DNA of 64,000 bases from Gammaproteobacteria bacterium (GTDB lineage: Bacteria; Pseudomonadota; Gammaproteobacteria; Xanthomonadales; Wenzhouxiangellaceae). Shown piece after piece: positions 55,254 to 64,000 of this stretch. How positions within the stretch are numbered: the stretch's first letter is position 1; the number at the start of each line of letters is the position of its first letter. A program made the position numbers and the translations under genes. The stretch covers positions 62,001-126,000 of the forward strand of contig JAJFKY010000002.1 of NCBI GenBank assembly GCA_021772975.1, in the 5' to 3' direction. The notes beneath the pieces are model-generated. The model saw only the letters and a program-made list of their open reading frames with translations, was not told where the DNA came from and made no database searches.

Positions 55254-57329
55254 ATGATTCGTCTATTGATATCCTGCGTACTTAGTCTGGCCTGGGTTTG
55301 TTCGGCTCAAGCCGATAACGGCGCGATTGCCTATGCTTATCCGGTTAGTGGGATTACCGTTGATGGAGATCTGAGCGATTGGCCCGATGGTTTACAGCGC
55401 TATCCGATTCAACTCAATGCGCAGCAGGAGGTGACGCCGGGTGACGAGAATTTCAGCGCTGACTTCCGTGCCGGTTATGACGTGGACAGCCGGTCCGTCT
55501 ATCTTGGCATCGAAGTTACCGATCAGTTGCACAGCACTGGTGACATCAGTGATGTCAGCTGGAGTGATCAGGATGGCGTCATTGTGTACTTTGATCGCAA
55601 CCATGAGCCACAAGGTTCTGGTGCGGTACTGTATTCGGCCACCGGCGACCAGCGGCAGTTATTGACCAGCTCGGGGCATTGGGATGCGGATGTCGAACAA
55701 GCCGGTTGGGATAATGTCACGCTTGAAGTCAAACGCCACGAAAATACCACCACCTACGAATGGCGGATCAAAACCGCTCAGCCACTGAAACCGGGTAGCT
55801 CGCTGGGCATTGATTTTTTGATCAGCGACAGCGATGCAGTAGACCATGATGAAGCGGCTGCGCTGTATGTCTGGGGCCCCGGTTTTGCTAAAAGTCAGGC
55901 CGGCGGACGGATTGGCGATTTGCTGTTGATCGATCCGAAAAAAAACCTAGGCACGTTACAGGGCAGGCTTGACTGGCAGGCGGTAGCTCAACAGGCTGAC
56001 AGCGAAACCAGTGACACTCAGCCAGGCCAGCCCCGGCCCCAGCGCGTGCGTATTGTGGCCAGCGATAATCCGGACTTGTGGCTGCACGCCGCGGTTGACG
56101 ACAACGGTAAGTATGCGGTGACGCTGCCAGTGGGTGACTATGCCATCAGCATTCCGGACAAAACCTTCGGTGATCCCTGGAGCGATCTGCAGGTTGTCGC
56201 GCCCGGCAAGGCAGTGGTTGCATCGGTCAGCAACGGCGAGACGGTCAGTGCGCCGCTGTTGCATGTTGCGACCCTAGCGGCTCCGGATATTTTGCACAGC
56301 AAAGGCGTATTGTTTGATTACACGCCGGAGCAGGCTGAGTCCGTCGACAGCACCATTCTGGCACTGATGGACTATTATCAGGTGCCGGGTGTTTCAGTAG
56401 CGTTGGTCAAGGATTCGCAACTGGTTTATCACCGCGCCCTGGGCTTGAAAAACACTTACTCCGCAGAGCCGGTTACCGGCGAGACACTGTTCGAAGCCGC
56501 GTCCATCACCAAAATCGTATTCGCGTTTGCAGTCAACAGGATGGCCCAGCGTGGTGAAATCGATCTGGATAAGCCGCTTTACCTGTATCTGCCGTTTGAA
56601 GATATTGCCCATGATGAGCGCTACAAGAAAATCACTGCACGGCATGTGCTGTCGCATCAAAGCGGTTTTCCCAACTGGCGCTGGTTTAATGAGGATGGCA
56701 AACTCGACATCAAATTCTATCCGGGAATCAAATACGGTTATTCCGGCGAAGGTTTTGAATATCTTGGCCGGGTGATTGCCAAAATCGCCGATAAGCCACT
56801 AGAAACCGTGCTCATGGAAGAAGTGCAACGGCCAATGGGTTTGGTAGAAAATACCTATTTTTCAGACACCGAAGCGCTCTATCCGGTCGCCTCGCGCGGT
56901 CATATTGATGGCAAGGCCGGGCCGTATGGTTTTCCTGAACAAATCGGTGTTGCACACAGTATGTATACCGAAGCGGAGACTTTTTCCAATTTCATGATCA
57001 ACCTGATCAAGCAGCAGGGACTGTCTGCTGAAGGCTATGCCAGGATGCTGGAACCGCAAATAGAAGTGCCGCTGGAGCCAGAGCAACGGCCGCAATGGCC
57101 CAGCCGAATGGGTCTTGGCTTTCATTTGATGAATTCCCCCTACGGGCTGGTTTTTGGCCACGGCGGTAATAACGGTGACTTTCAATGCATCTTTGAAATT
57201 TATCAGGACCACAAGATGGGCTTTATTGTCTTTACCAACAGCAATACCGGGGTCGCGCTGATTGATGATTTACGGGAATACCTGATTACCGGAAAAGAGC
57301 AACCCGAATCAGTTGCCGTTGGCGATTAG
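55254..57329 (+). CDS. secreted serine hydrolase (class C beta-lactamase fold) with CBM9-like domain
   Basis: A 691-residue exported protein (signal peptide to about 20, SAQA). Residues about 25-215 form a CBM9/DOMON-like beta-sandwich: ITVDGDLSDWPDGLQ, VYLGIEVTDQLHST and DQDGVIVYFDRNHEP. A short carboxypeptidase-regulatory-like domain sits at about 225-350. The penicillin-binding/class C hydrolase domain is at about 375-690: SITK with Ser417 and Lys420, GYSGEGFEY with Tyr496 and HGGNNGD with His636. Substrate unknown; beta-lactam hydrolysis is not implied, since D-peptidases and esterases share the fold. GGAG lies 6 bases before ATG 55254. Confidence 0.85.
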   Translation: MIRLLISCVLSLAWVCSAQADNGAIAYAYPVSGITVDGDLSDWPDGLQRYPIQLNAQQEVTPGDENFSADFRAGYDVDSRSVYLGIEVTDQLHSTGDISDVSWSDQDGVIVYFDRNHEPQGSGAVLYSATGDQRQLLTSSGHWDADVEQAGWDNVTLEVKRHENTTTYEWRIKTAQPLKPGSSLGIDFLISDSDAVDHDEAAALYVWGPGFAKSQAGGRIGDLLLIDPKKNLGTLQGRLDWQAVAQQADSETSDTQPGQPRPQRVRIVASDNPDLWLHAAVDDNGKYAVTLPVGDYAISIPDKTFGDPWSDLQVVAPGKAVVASVSNGETVSAPLLHVATLAAPDILHSKGVLFDYTPEQAESVDSTILALMDYYQVPGVSVALVKDSQLVYHRALGLKNTYSAEPVTGETLFEAASITKIVFAFAVNRMAQRGEIDLDKPLYLYLPFEDIAHDERYKKITARHVLSHQSGFPNWRWFNEDGKLDIKFYPGIKYGYSGEGFEYLGRVIAKIADKPLETVLMEEVQRPMGLVENTYFSDTEALYPVASRGHIDGKAGPYGFPEQIGVAHSMYTEAETFSNFMINLIKQQGLSAEGYARMLEPQIEVPLEPEQRPQWPSRMGLGFHLMNSPYGLVFGHGGNNGDFQCIFEIYQDHKMGFIVFTNSNTGVALIDDLREYLITGKEQPESVAVGD

Positions 57330-57519
57330 TTAATGTGTTTATTGTCGGTCAAATTTTGCTATCGCGGCAAGTGCCGCCGATGGCGCTCAGGCAATTCTGT
57401 TTGTCGTGGGTCCGGTTGTTTCACATCCCGGCGGATCGCTGCGGTTGGCGGAATTGGGATGATAGTGAGGCATTAAACTGGTTGCGGGCTGAAACCCGCG
57501 ACAGTTCAACCGCGATGCA

Positions 57520-58203
57520 CTAGTGACCGTCGAGCATCGGGTAGATTTCAAGGTCTGCTATGCGTACATGCGCGGGTTGCTCAATGGCGTATAAGAAGGC
57601 GCGACCGATGTCTTCCGGGCGCAGGGCGTGCGGCTTTTCACTGTCGAAAAAGGGCGTGTCCACCATGCCGGGATCAATGCTGGTGACGCGGACACTGTGC
57701 TCACTCAGTTCATTGGCAAGGTTCTTGGCGTATCCCCGGATAAACCATTTGGTGGCGCTGTAGACCGATCCCGTCAGGGCCCGATGCCCGGCTTGTGAGC
57801 CGGTCAGTACTAGATGTCCCCTGCTGGCTTTCAGGTAGGGTATGGCGTAATGGCAGGTCACGGTAACGCCAAAGTTGTTGACCATCACCAGTTGGCGGAA
57901 GTTTTCAATATCGCCCTGTTCGGTGCCTTTGGCTTTAGCGCCGATGCCGGCATTGGCGAAAACAACGTCAATGCCGCCGAAATGCCGGGCGCCCTCAGTA
58001 AACATGGCTTGTTGCGATTGCGGGTCGGTTACATCGCACTCAACCGCTAAGGCGTTGTCTGTACCGAGTTCCGCTGCCAGAGATTGCAGCTTGTCAATCG
58101 AGCGAGCGGCGAGTATCAGCTTGTGGCCTGCATTCGCAGCGGCGCGCGCGCAGGCCGCGCCTATGCCAGATGATGCACCGGTAATGAGGATAATTTTTGT
58201 CAT
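57520..58203 (-). CDS. SDR family oxidoreductase
   Basis: A 227-residue classical short-chain dehydrogenase/reductase. GASSGIGAA (residues 8-16) is the cofactor loop, ARS after strand B suggests NADP(H), VFANAGIG is the NAG motif, and LTGSQAGHRA with YSATK (Tyr and Lys of the active site) completes the catalytic set; SIDPGMVDTPFF follows. The length is short for the family but complete, as in YdfG-like enzymes. Substrate cannot be inferred. Divergently transcribed from the next gene; the 333 bases 58204-58536 show no gene. Confidence 0.9.
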   Translation of the reverse strand: MTKIILITGASSGIGAACARAAANAGHKLILAARSIDKLQSLAAELGTDNALAVECDVTDPQSQQAMFTEGARHFGGIDVVFANAGIGAKAKGTEQGDIENFRQLVMVNNFGVTVTCHYAIPYLKASRGHLVLTGSQAGHRALTGSVYSATKWFIRGYAKNLANELSEHSVRVTSIDPGMVDTPFFDSEKPHALRPEDIGRAFLYAIEQPAHVRIADLEIYPMLDGH

Positions 58204-58536
58204 GTGCTTTCCTTGGTAGAGCGACAGTGGGCATGGTTATTGACCTGCCAATAATAGCTGATACGTTGATCTATAGGCGGCTTATATCTGGTGCGGGGCT
58301 GGTATCTTTGCCGTTGCAATGCGCCTGTCCTATGTCCAGTGTTCGATATCAGAGCTTGCCTAATTACCTCAGTATGCCCGGTGTGTATTTGCCCTGTTTC
58401 AAATCAATATTGGTTCGGCTGCATCCAATGGCCTGCCAAGTTGCATCCCTATAAGTGAAGACGGTTTAGTTTCAGAGCGCAATCCACTGATCATCTGCCT
58501 GAACCACCCGACTCGCCCGCATCACTGAGGAATGCA

Positions 58537-59355
58537 ATGAAAATCAATTACCCAGGCATCAACCAATCCGTGCTGTCAGCACATATCGCCATACTTTTCA
58601 TAGTATTGCTGAGCTACCAGCCGCCACTGTTGGCGGTGGGCGTTCCGGATGTTGCTGCAATCTCCGCTGAGAGTGTTCGTGACCATGAGCGCATGCTGTG
58701 GGCAGCCTTCAATCGCTGTGATACGGTCAAACTGCATCAGTTGCTGGACCCTGAGTTAGAGTTCTATCATGATCAGGATGGCTTCATTGTTGGTGCCAGG
58801 GCACTGACCGAAACGGTGAAACGCAACCTCTGCAGTGATGGTCAACCACGACTTCGTCGTGAGGCGGTCGGCAGCAGCGATAGCGTGCATCCGATTCCCG
58901 CTTACGGGCTGCTGATCGTTGGCGAACACCGGTTCTACTCTGGACGGGAAGGCCCGTTGGCGACACCAAGCGATGCCAGATACGCACATCTGTGGCGTCT
59001 GCATGACGGTGGCCTGAAGCTGTCACGGGTATTCAGTTACGCCCATCAAACGGGCGCAGAGCTGGCCACAACAGCGCCATTATCGCTGGCTGTCGACAGC
59101 TTGTCGCTTTACGCAGGCAGTTATCACTCAGTGCAAACCGGAGCGATTGTGATCTCCGTCGTCGAGCACCACTTGCTGATCAAAGCTGAAGATTTCGAGA
59201 TGCCGCTGGTCCCGCTTGGCGATGACATTTTCGACGCCGGGCACGCGCCCCTGCAGTTTCGCTTTGTCAGAACCGCGACGGGTAGCATAGAGGGGTTCAC
59301 AATCTCCGAACTTGGCAAACTGGTCGATGAAGCGACCCGGGTCGCACAACCCTAG
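58537..59355 (+). CDS. secreted SnoaL/DUF4440-like protein
   Basis: A 272-residue protein with an N-terminal signal/TM (about 15-35). Residues about 45-180 look like a nuclear-transport-factor-2 fold of the DUF4440/SnoaL type: VRDHERMLWAAFNRCDTVKL, LELLDPELEFYHDQDG and YAHLWRLHDGGLKLSRVFSY. The last 80 residues are a beta-rich tail (SLYAGSYHSVQTGAIVISVV), typical of lipocalin-like add-ons. No catalytic residue can be assigned. It has 87 bases before the next gene. Confidence 0.7.
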   Translation: MKINYPGINQSVLSAHIAILFIVLLSYQPPLLAVGVPDVAAISAESVRDHERMLWAAFNRCDTVKLHQLLDPELEFYHDQDGFIVGARALTETVKRNLCSDGQPRLRREAVGSSDSVHPIPAYGLLIVGEHRFYSGREGPLATPSDARYAHLWRLHDGGLKLSRVFSYAHQTGAELATTAPLSLAVDSLSLYAGSYHSVQTGAIVISVVEHHLLIKAEDFEMPLVPLGDDIFDAGHAPLQFRFVRTATGSIEGFTISELGKLVDEATRVAQP

Positions 59356-59442
59356 TTCAAGCGGTTTAGGCGCATGGACTGCTGTGCCCTGCGGCGGCAG
59401 CTGTCCGGCGCCACCAATGCATTAATACAATAGGAGACACAC

Positions 59443-59823
59443 ATGGATATTTTCGGATTTTGGATATTCTTGTCGGTTATCGGCGGCGGTACGTTATGGT
59501 CCACTGCCGCGAGGCGACGCCTCAAGCATGAAACGCTTCGCGCGCTGATCGAGAAAGGTCACGGCGACGATGAGAGCTTGATCAATAAAATACTGGACAG
59601 CGGTAGCAACAAGTTACCATCGCTGCAGCTATCACTCAGGATCGTCGGCGTCATGGCGTTATTCGCGGGCTCAGGGCTGGCGCTGATGGCACTCATCGTT
59701 ACGGATGCACCGTCAACCAATGGACTGTTGGCAACCGCCAGTCTTTGCGCCAGTCTGGGTATCGGTTTTTTTGTAGCCGCGGCCCTGGCCACAAGGGCCA
59801 GCGGTGATGAGATATCAGGCTAG
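59443..59823 (+). CDS. DUF6249-type small membrane protein
   Basis: A 126-residue protein with an N-terminal TM (about 3-20), a cytoplasmic helix (RRRLKHETLRALIEKGHGDD) and two more TMs (about 68-88 and 96-116). This matches the DUF6249 family, usually first in small ECF sigma operons. GGAGACACAC is 5-6 bases before the ATG. Cotranscribed with the sigma factor, 14 bases downstream; likely the membrane part of an anti-sigma system. Confidence 0.72.
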   Translation: MDIFGFWIFLSVIGGGTLWSTAARRRLKHETLRALIEKGHGDDESLINKILDSGSNKLPSLQLSLRIVGVMALFAGSGLALMALIVTDAPSTNGLLATASLCASLGIGFFVAAALATRASGDEISG

Positions 59824-59837
59824 TCAGGCGTCAACCT

Positions 59838-60386
59838 TTGCGCCCGACACCCACTGATTTCCAGCATGCCAGCGAAGCCGCGATTGTCGGTCTTGCCATG
59901 TTGGACAACAGCCATGCGTTCAACGAGCTGGTGCGCAGAAGGCAATCGATTGTTCGCAACTTTATGTACAGACTGAGCGGCGATAAAACTTTGGCCGATG
60001 ACTTGTCACAGCAGGTTTTTTTGCAGGCATGGCGCACCATCAAGTCCCTGCAGTCGGTCGCAGCCTACCCCGCATGGTTAAAGAAAGTTTCAGTGAATAT
60101 CTGGTTGCAGCATTGTCGCAAATCGCAGTTACCGATCGACCAGCAGGGCGATGCTGAGGTTGAGGTCGATCTCGGCGGCGCCAATCCCGCGCAAGCCATT
60201 GATCTTGACGCAGCGCTGCAGCTATTGCCGGCATCAGTGCGATTGTGCCTTGTGCTGGCGTACCAGGATGGCATGAGCCATCGCGAAATTGCAGCGCTTT
60301 CAAAGTTACCGTTAGGTACGGTCAAATCTCACATAACGCGCGGCGGAAAGCGCCTGCGCGCTTTACTCGCGGACTATCGGAGTTAG
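59838..60386 (+). CDS. ECF sigma factor
   Basis: A 182-residue sigma-70 family protein: region 2 (MYRLSGDKTLADDLSQQVFLQAWRT) and region 4 (LVLAYQDGMSHREIAALSKL, then LGTVKSHITRGGKRL). The start TTG 59838 has AGGCG 8 bases upstream and lies 14 bases after DUF6249; ATG 59898 is an alternative that would cut into region 2. Its TAG is 3 bases before the next ATG. It is distinct from the kinase-coupled ECF at 40526. Confidence 0.88.
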   Translation: MRPTPTDFQHASEAAIVGLAMLDNSHAFNELVRRRQSIVRNFMYRLSGDKTLADDLSQQVFLQAWRTIKSLQSVAAYPAWLKKVSVNIWLQHCRKSQLPIDQQGDAEVEVDLGGANPAQAIDLDAALQLLPASVRLCLVLAYQDGMSHREIAALSKLPLGTVKSHITRGGKRLRALLADYRS

Positions 60387-60389
60387 CAC

Positions 60390-60761
60390 ATGTCAACACA
60401 ATTGGACAATGAACTACGTGGTTTATTTATCAGCCCCCCAAATCCGCTTGAGGGCAAAGACTTCTTGACCAGAGTGTCTAAAACGATTGCAGCAAATGAG
60501 CGGGCGAAATACTGGCGCCGACGCATCGGCACGCTGGCTGGTTTAGGTTTAGTACCACTTGTCTTTAAGTTGAGTATTGATCTGGTGGCTTCAGTCAGTG
60601 CCCAGATCGCTGCCGCATCAGACTGGACAGTTGCAACTGCAGCCAGCCTCGCGCCTACCGGGCTGGCAACAACATTGCAGGCCTACGGCGCTATGCCATT
60701 ATATGCGGTGGCTATCAGCGTCGCGGCAATTATTTTGTGCCGCGATGTGCTGAGCGATTAG
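60390..60761 (+). CDS. putative anti-sigma/membrane partner of the ECF factor
   Basis: A 123-residue protein. The first 45 residues are cytoplasmic (SPPNPLEGKDFLTRVSKTI), followed by two or three hydrophobic helices (TLAGLGLVPLVFKLSIDL; AVAISVAAIILC). GGAG lies 8 bases upstream. Third gene of the DUF6249-sigma operon, in the usual position for the cognate anti-sigma factor; no zinc anti-sigma motif is seen. The following 302 bases hold no gene. Confidence 0.6.
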   Translation: MSTQLDNELRGLFISPPNPLEGKDFLTRVSKTIAANERAKYWRRRIGTLAGLGLVPLVFKLSIDLVASVSAQIAAASDWTVATAASLAPTGLATTLQAYGAMPLYAVAISVAAIILCRDVLSD

Positions 60762-61063
60762 TGCGAAAAGTAGCTGCCTATTTTTCTGCATGTATGTTTC
60801 CGCGGTCTGATGTGCAGGCAGCCATGAGTGGCACAGTCCATTCCAGGAAAATTACCTGCCTGGCTAAATAGCTGTATCCAGTATCGACCTCACCAGTGGC
60901 TCAATAACCAGACGCGTCTGGGGTATAAGGGAGAACCGGGGAAACAGGGATCATAAAATCCTATCAGCGATGGTATCAATAATTGATGACTTAGTAGTGT
61001 GCTAGTGCCGCCGTTATTCAAAGCCGGGTGTTTATAAGCGTTTTATTGGATTAAAATGGTGGC

Positions 61064-61546
61064 ATGAAAAACACCAAATTAGTATCTGCAATTTTAGTTC
61101 TTACTTTGGCTTGTTCGGCATGCAGGCAAAATGATTCCATGCTTTCAAACGAGGATGTGAACCAGATCAACGGGGCGGTTAATCAATCATTTTCGAGGCT
61201 TGCAGCAGCGGCTCAGGCATTGGATGCTGATGCTTATTTCGAACATTTTGATAAACAGCGTTTCACGGCTCTGAATGCGGATGGCACCGTCGCGCACTCA
61301 TTCGAAGTGTTTGAAAAAGCAACCCGCCAACAATTTGCAGCGTTGGAAAGTTACCGGTTGCTTGAGTTCAGCAAGGTGAAAATAAGCGTGATCAATCGTA
61401 GCGCGGTGATTCTTGTTAATGAGTATCAGGCTGATGTTGTGCTCAAGTCAGGTGAAATGGTTTCTGCCGGTGGTGGTGGCACCCAGGTATGGGCTTATAC
61501 GGATGGCATGTGGAAGCTTGTCAGTGTTTCCAGTAGCGTCAAATAA
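61064..61546 (+). CDS. SnoaL/DUF4440-like lipoprotein
   Basis: A 160-residue protein with lipobox LACSAC (Cys20 as the likely lipidated residue; an upstream Cys is in ALTLAC). The remainder is an NTF2-like fold: VNQSFSRLAAAAQALDADAYFEHF, RQQFAALESYRLLEFSKV and GGTQVWAYTDGMWKL. It has no catalytic set. It precedes a convergent cyclophilin gene by 31 bases. Confidence 0.75.
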   Translation: MKNTKLVSAILVLTLACSACRQNDSMLSNEDVNQINGAVNQSFSRLAAAAQALDADAYFEHFDKQRFTALNADGTVAHSFEVFEKATRQQFAALESYRLLEFSKVKISVINRSAVILVNEYQADVVLKSGEMVSAGGGGTQVWAYTDGMWKLVSVSSSVK

Positions 61547-61577
61547 AGGCATGCTAGCGCTATTGAGCTTCACTGGC

Positions 61578-62660
61578 TTATTCAGAGACGGCTAAATCCC
61601 CGGCAACAATGGCCTGACAAACTGCACTGGATGCAATGCGGCGAATCTCAATGGTAGCATCAGCGACGTCAGGGGAGTCAAAGTCAAACGATATATCTCC
61701 ATTTTCACAGTCAAAAAACCTGGCGGTCATGGTACCGACCGGCTCACCCCGGTCAACCACAAAGCCGGCATTGTTGAACACGCCACCAGTGGGTGAAAAA
61801 ATCTGCATGGTGGCGGTATTGCCGGCAAAGCCGCCATTGGCGGAGAACCAGCGCTGTTGCATGCTGCCGAAACCATCGTTGTCATCCATGCCTGGCGGAT
61901 TGGTATCGAAGGTAAACCACGCGGCGGCCAGCAACCGGGTGGTTTCACTATCGACCACGTCAAATACAAAACCCTGGCCATTGGTATCCGGATTAAACCA
62001 GGAACCCGCCATGCCGAGGTTGATGCGAAAATCAGCAACCGGTGTTTCAGGAACGACCGCAATATCAGTAAACACCAGGTTTTCCGCCTGGATTTCGCCA
62101 CCATTGAAATCAATCACCGGCAGTTCGGGAAATTGGCCGGAAATATTGGTTCGGGGCAGGGCGGCTATGGCATCCACCACCTGCATGCCATTGCCAATCA
62201 CCCGGCCAAACACGGTAAAACCACCGTTCTGGGTATCCAGGTTGGCCGAGTTATCCGCCAGATTGATAAACCAGTCGCTGGTGGCGCTGTTGGGATTGCC
62301 CGGCAACTTGGCCATCGCCACGGTGCCACGCAGATTGGACAGGTCAAACTCATTGAGCACGGGAGGGTTCTGGGTAACCCTGGCGAATTCGCCGTCGATA
62401 AAGGTAAAACCGCCGCCTTGAATGACAAAGTTGTTCACACTGCGATTGATAAAGCTGCCCGCATAATCGTCATCGTTGACGTAGTTCAAAAAGTTGAACA
62501 CGTTCCTTGGCGCCAGGGTATCAAACAGCTCTATCTCAAACTCGCCCAATGGTGTTTGTACCAGTACATTGGTGGCGCTGGCGACAGCCGGCAGCATGGC
62601 CATCAGAACGATTAATCGGCGGGTGATTGCTATCAGAGGGCGGATTCTAACGTTCATCAT
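61578..62660 (-). CDS. second secreted cyclophilin with the same C-terminal domain
   Basis: A 360-residue paralogue of the 34376-35452 gene, collinear throughout and about two-thirds identical. Cyclophilin core: VQTPLGEFEIELFDT, FINRSVNNFVIQGGG (the His before the catalytic Arg is Asn here), AMAKLPGNPNSATSDWF and FGRVIGNGMQVVDAI. The C-terminal domain again has MAGSWFNPDTNGQGFVFDV, QQRWFSANG and DCENGDISFDFDSP. ATG 62660 has AGGA 6 bases upstream. The 336 bases to 62996 hold no supportable gene. Confidence 0.88.
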   Translation of the reverse strand: MMNVRIRPLIAITRRLIVLMAMLPAVASATNVLVQTPLGEFEIELFDTLAPRNVFNFLNYVNDDDYAGSFINRSVNNFVIQGGGFTFIDGEFARVTQNPPVLNEFDLSNLRGTVAMAKLPGNPNSATSDWFINLADNSANLDTQNGGFTVFGRVIGNGMQVVDAIAALPRTNISGQFPELPVIDFNGGEIQAENLVFTDIAVVPETPVADFRINLGMAGSWFNPDTNGQGFVFDVVDSETTRLLAAAWFTFDTNPPGMDDNDGFGSMQQRWFSANGGFAGNTATMQIFSPTGGVFNNAGFVVDRGEPVGTMTARFFDCENGDISFDFDSPDVADATIEIRRIASSAVCQAIVAGDLAVSE

Positions 62661-62996
62661 GCGTATCCTGGTGTCGTGGTAGTTGAGCAAAACGCTTGCC
62701 GCTAAAGGTATAAGCGGTTTGGCTGAAAATCCGGGTAATCAGAGGTGTTGGCACGGCCGGGTATAGAATGGTTACCCCTGTGACGCACAACACCGGCGCA
62801 TTCTCTGGCAGGGCCGGAAAGCTGTCAAGTCAGCTTATCCAGGCGTTGTAACAGCAGCGTCGCTATGTGCGTCGAGTTTTGCTCAGAAAATCCCGTGTTC
62901 CCAGCAAGCTCCCCGACTTGCCAGAAAAGTATAAAACTTCAGCGAATCAGTCATTTAGGCTACACTACGCTGAAAATAAAAATGATCGGGATGGCT

Positions 62997-64000
62997 ATGA
63001 TTAGAGTGTTGTTTGCGGCTGGCCGCCGCGCGGGTGGGTTATGTTTGCTGGCTTTCTGCGGTCTCGCTGCTGAGTCTCTCTGGGCCGGCAATAACCTATG
63101 GACGGGTAATGGTCCGGATGGCGGTGATGTCAGGGATATCGCCCTGCATCCGGTCAATCCGGATATTGCTTATGCCGCTACCCCGCAGAACGGGGTGTTC
63201 AAGACGGTTGATGGTGGTCTGAACTGGTTCACGGTCAACGAGGGCATCGCATTTATAAATGGCAATCTTCCACTTATTGCTGCCGTGGCAGTCGATCCGC
63301 AATCACCGGATACCATCTATGCCGCCGGTATCAGTACGATTTTTAAGTCCACCGATGGCGGCACCAGCTGGAACAGTTTTTTGCTGGCTGGTTCTAATAC
63401 CGGCGCTCTGATCATCGATCCGTTCGACCCACAAATTCTGTATATCGCGGGTTTTGTCGGTGTGCAGCGCAGCACCAATGGTGGCCAGAGCTGGATGCTG
63501 ATGAACAATGGCCTGACTACCAATACGGTCTTCGACATCGCGATAGACGCCAATCTCAGCAACGTATTGTATGTGGCGACCAATGACGGGGTGTTCAAAA
63601 GTGTGGACAGCGCCAGCAACTGGTCACTGGCCAATACCGGTATTGCGGGCACTGCAACCGCTCTGGCGGTTGACCCCGACGCACCATCTCCCGGAACGCT
63701 GTATGCCATTACCAGCAACCGGGTGTATAAAAGCACCAACGGCGCAGCCGGCTGGAACAACAGCAGCACCGGGTTGATGGCAACTTCGTTGCGGGATATT
63801 GCAGTTGACCCGCTCAATCCGATGGTGCTGTATACCGTCAACAACGGCGATCCCTGGAAATCCGCCGATGGCGCAGCGAGTTGGAGTATCAGCGATTCCG
63901 GGCATATTGATTCGTTCACCGAAGCCATCGCCGTATCCGCGATTGAGCCTGGGACGGTCTTTACCGCCAATCTCAGTGGGATTTATGCCAGCAGTGACGG
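62997..64000 (+). CDS. secreted BNR/sortilin-type beta-propeller protein, N-terminal part
   Basis: The gene runs off the end of the window; 334 codons are visible with no stop. A signal peptide covers about 1-30 (AAESLWAGN). Repeated units VYKSTNGAAGW, VFKTVDGGLNWF and IFKSTDGGTSW are the Asp-box (BNR) phrases of sortilin/exo-sialidase-type beta-propellers, alternating with AVDP..P..IYA strands; about six units are visible. ATG 62997 is chosen for the SD GGGAT; two nearby in-frame ATGs (62982, 62991) are alternatives. Probably a surface protein continuing into more repeats. Confidence 0.8.
   Translation, partial: MIRVLFAAGRRAGGLCLLAFCGLAAESLWAGNNLWTGNGPDGGDVRDIALHPVNPDIAYAATPQNGVFKTVDGGLNWFTVNEGIAFINGNLPLIAAVAVDPQSPDTIYAAGISTIFKSTDGGTSWNSFLLAGSNTGALIIDPFDPQILYIAGFVGVQRSTNGGQSWMLMNNGLTTNTVFDIAIDANLSNVLYVATNDGVFKSVDSASNWSLANTGIAGTATALAVDPDAPSPGTLYAITSNRVYKSTNGAAGWNNSSTGLMATSLRDIAVDPLNPMVLYTVNNGDPWKSADGAASWSISDSGHIDSFTEAIAVSAIEPGTVFTANLSGIYASSD

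Noticed and set aside
58197-58454. 85-codon plus-strand frame between the SDR and SnoaL-like genes
   Set aside because: It begins inside the SDR start region with no SD, and the peptide has no family resemblance.
61636-62615. Two long plus-strand frames opposite the second cyclophilin
   Set aside because: Both are shadows of the cyclophilin gene; similar antisense frames occur opposite its paralogue at 34434-35024.

Overview
The window reads as chromosome of a free-living gammaproteobacterium, most like the Lysobacterales/Xanthomonadales-Chromatiales side of the class. The clues are close YbiI, YbiT and DbpA relatives of enteric type, a periplasmic/secreted proteome rich in CSLREA-like, DUF11 and InlB-type repeat proteins (one ending in a DGFE tail), an ECF sigma factor overlapping a TPR-bearing Ser/Thr kinase, and a secreted polyhydroxyalkanoate depolymerase. 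Assignment is by inference; no rRNA or tRNA gene was seen. Genes are mostly GC-rich, with two visibly AT-richer patches (13.9-15.1 kb and about 43.8-47.3 kb).

Layout. 1-1.3 kb: end of an Lrp/AsnC regulator, a DUF2959 lipoprotein and ybiI. 1.5-13.8 kb: a tightly packed run of six genes (TPR/outer-membrane barrel, FecR-domain protein, 1744-residue DUF11 surface protein, CHASE2 nucleotide cyclase, class-I-phosphodiesterase-like protein, multihaem cytochrome c). It looks like a cyclic-nucleotide signalling operon with its own cell-surface sensor parts and a turnover enzyme. 13.9-14.9 kb: an isolated, AT-rich, opposite-strand gene for a TIR-STING protein, a CBASS-type NADase effector, with no CD-NTase in view. 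15.1-25.7 kb: DUF2339 membrane protein, then a 6 kb inserted block (winged-helix/TPR regulator, hypothetical secreted protein, CSLREA/InlB-repeat protein), then a decayed duplicate of the DUF2339 3' end directly before DUF3999, its usual partner. 25.8-32.2 kb: DUF885 protein, REP-like palindromes, lipoprotein, PGAP1-like hydrolase, ybiT. 32.3-37.4 kb: solitary IS3-type OrfA, dbpA, cyclophilin with an extra C-terminal domain, membrane-anchored TAXI binding protein, YHS protein. 37.7-40.2 kb: membrane AraC regulator and M23 peptidase.

40.5-46.9 kb: ECF sigma factor, overlapping Ser/Thr kinase with TPRs, an unknown protein, two DUF2589-type proteins around a zinc-ribbon microprotein, and a possible 44-residue ORF. 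This looks like a phospho-signalling cassette with uncharacterised outputs. 47.3-53.4 kb: secreted hydrolase fused to a VWD domain, and the PHA depolymerase, separated by a strong hairpin terminator. 53.4-55.2 kb: repeat-dense zone (identical 58-bp hairpin elements, 34-bp tandem units, a 212-bp direct repeat pair and palindromic elements) enclosing one unknown gene. 55.2-64 kb: CBM9-like/beta-lactamase-fold hydrolase, SDR oxidoreductase, two SnoaL/DUF4440-like proteins, a DUF6249-ECF sigma-putative anti-sigma operon, a paralogue of the cyclophilin, and the start of a BNR-type beta-propeller protein that runs off the end.
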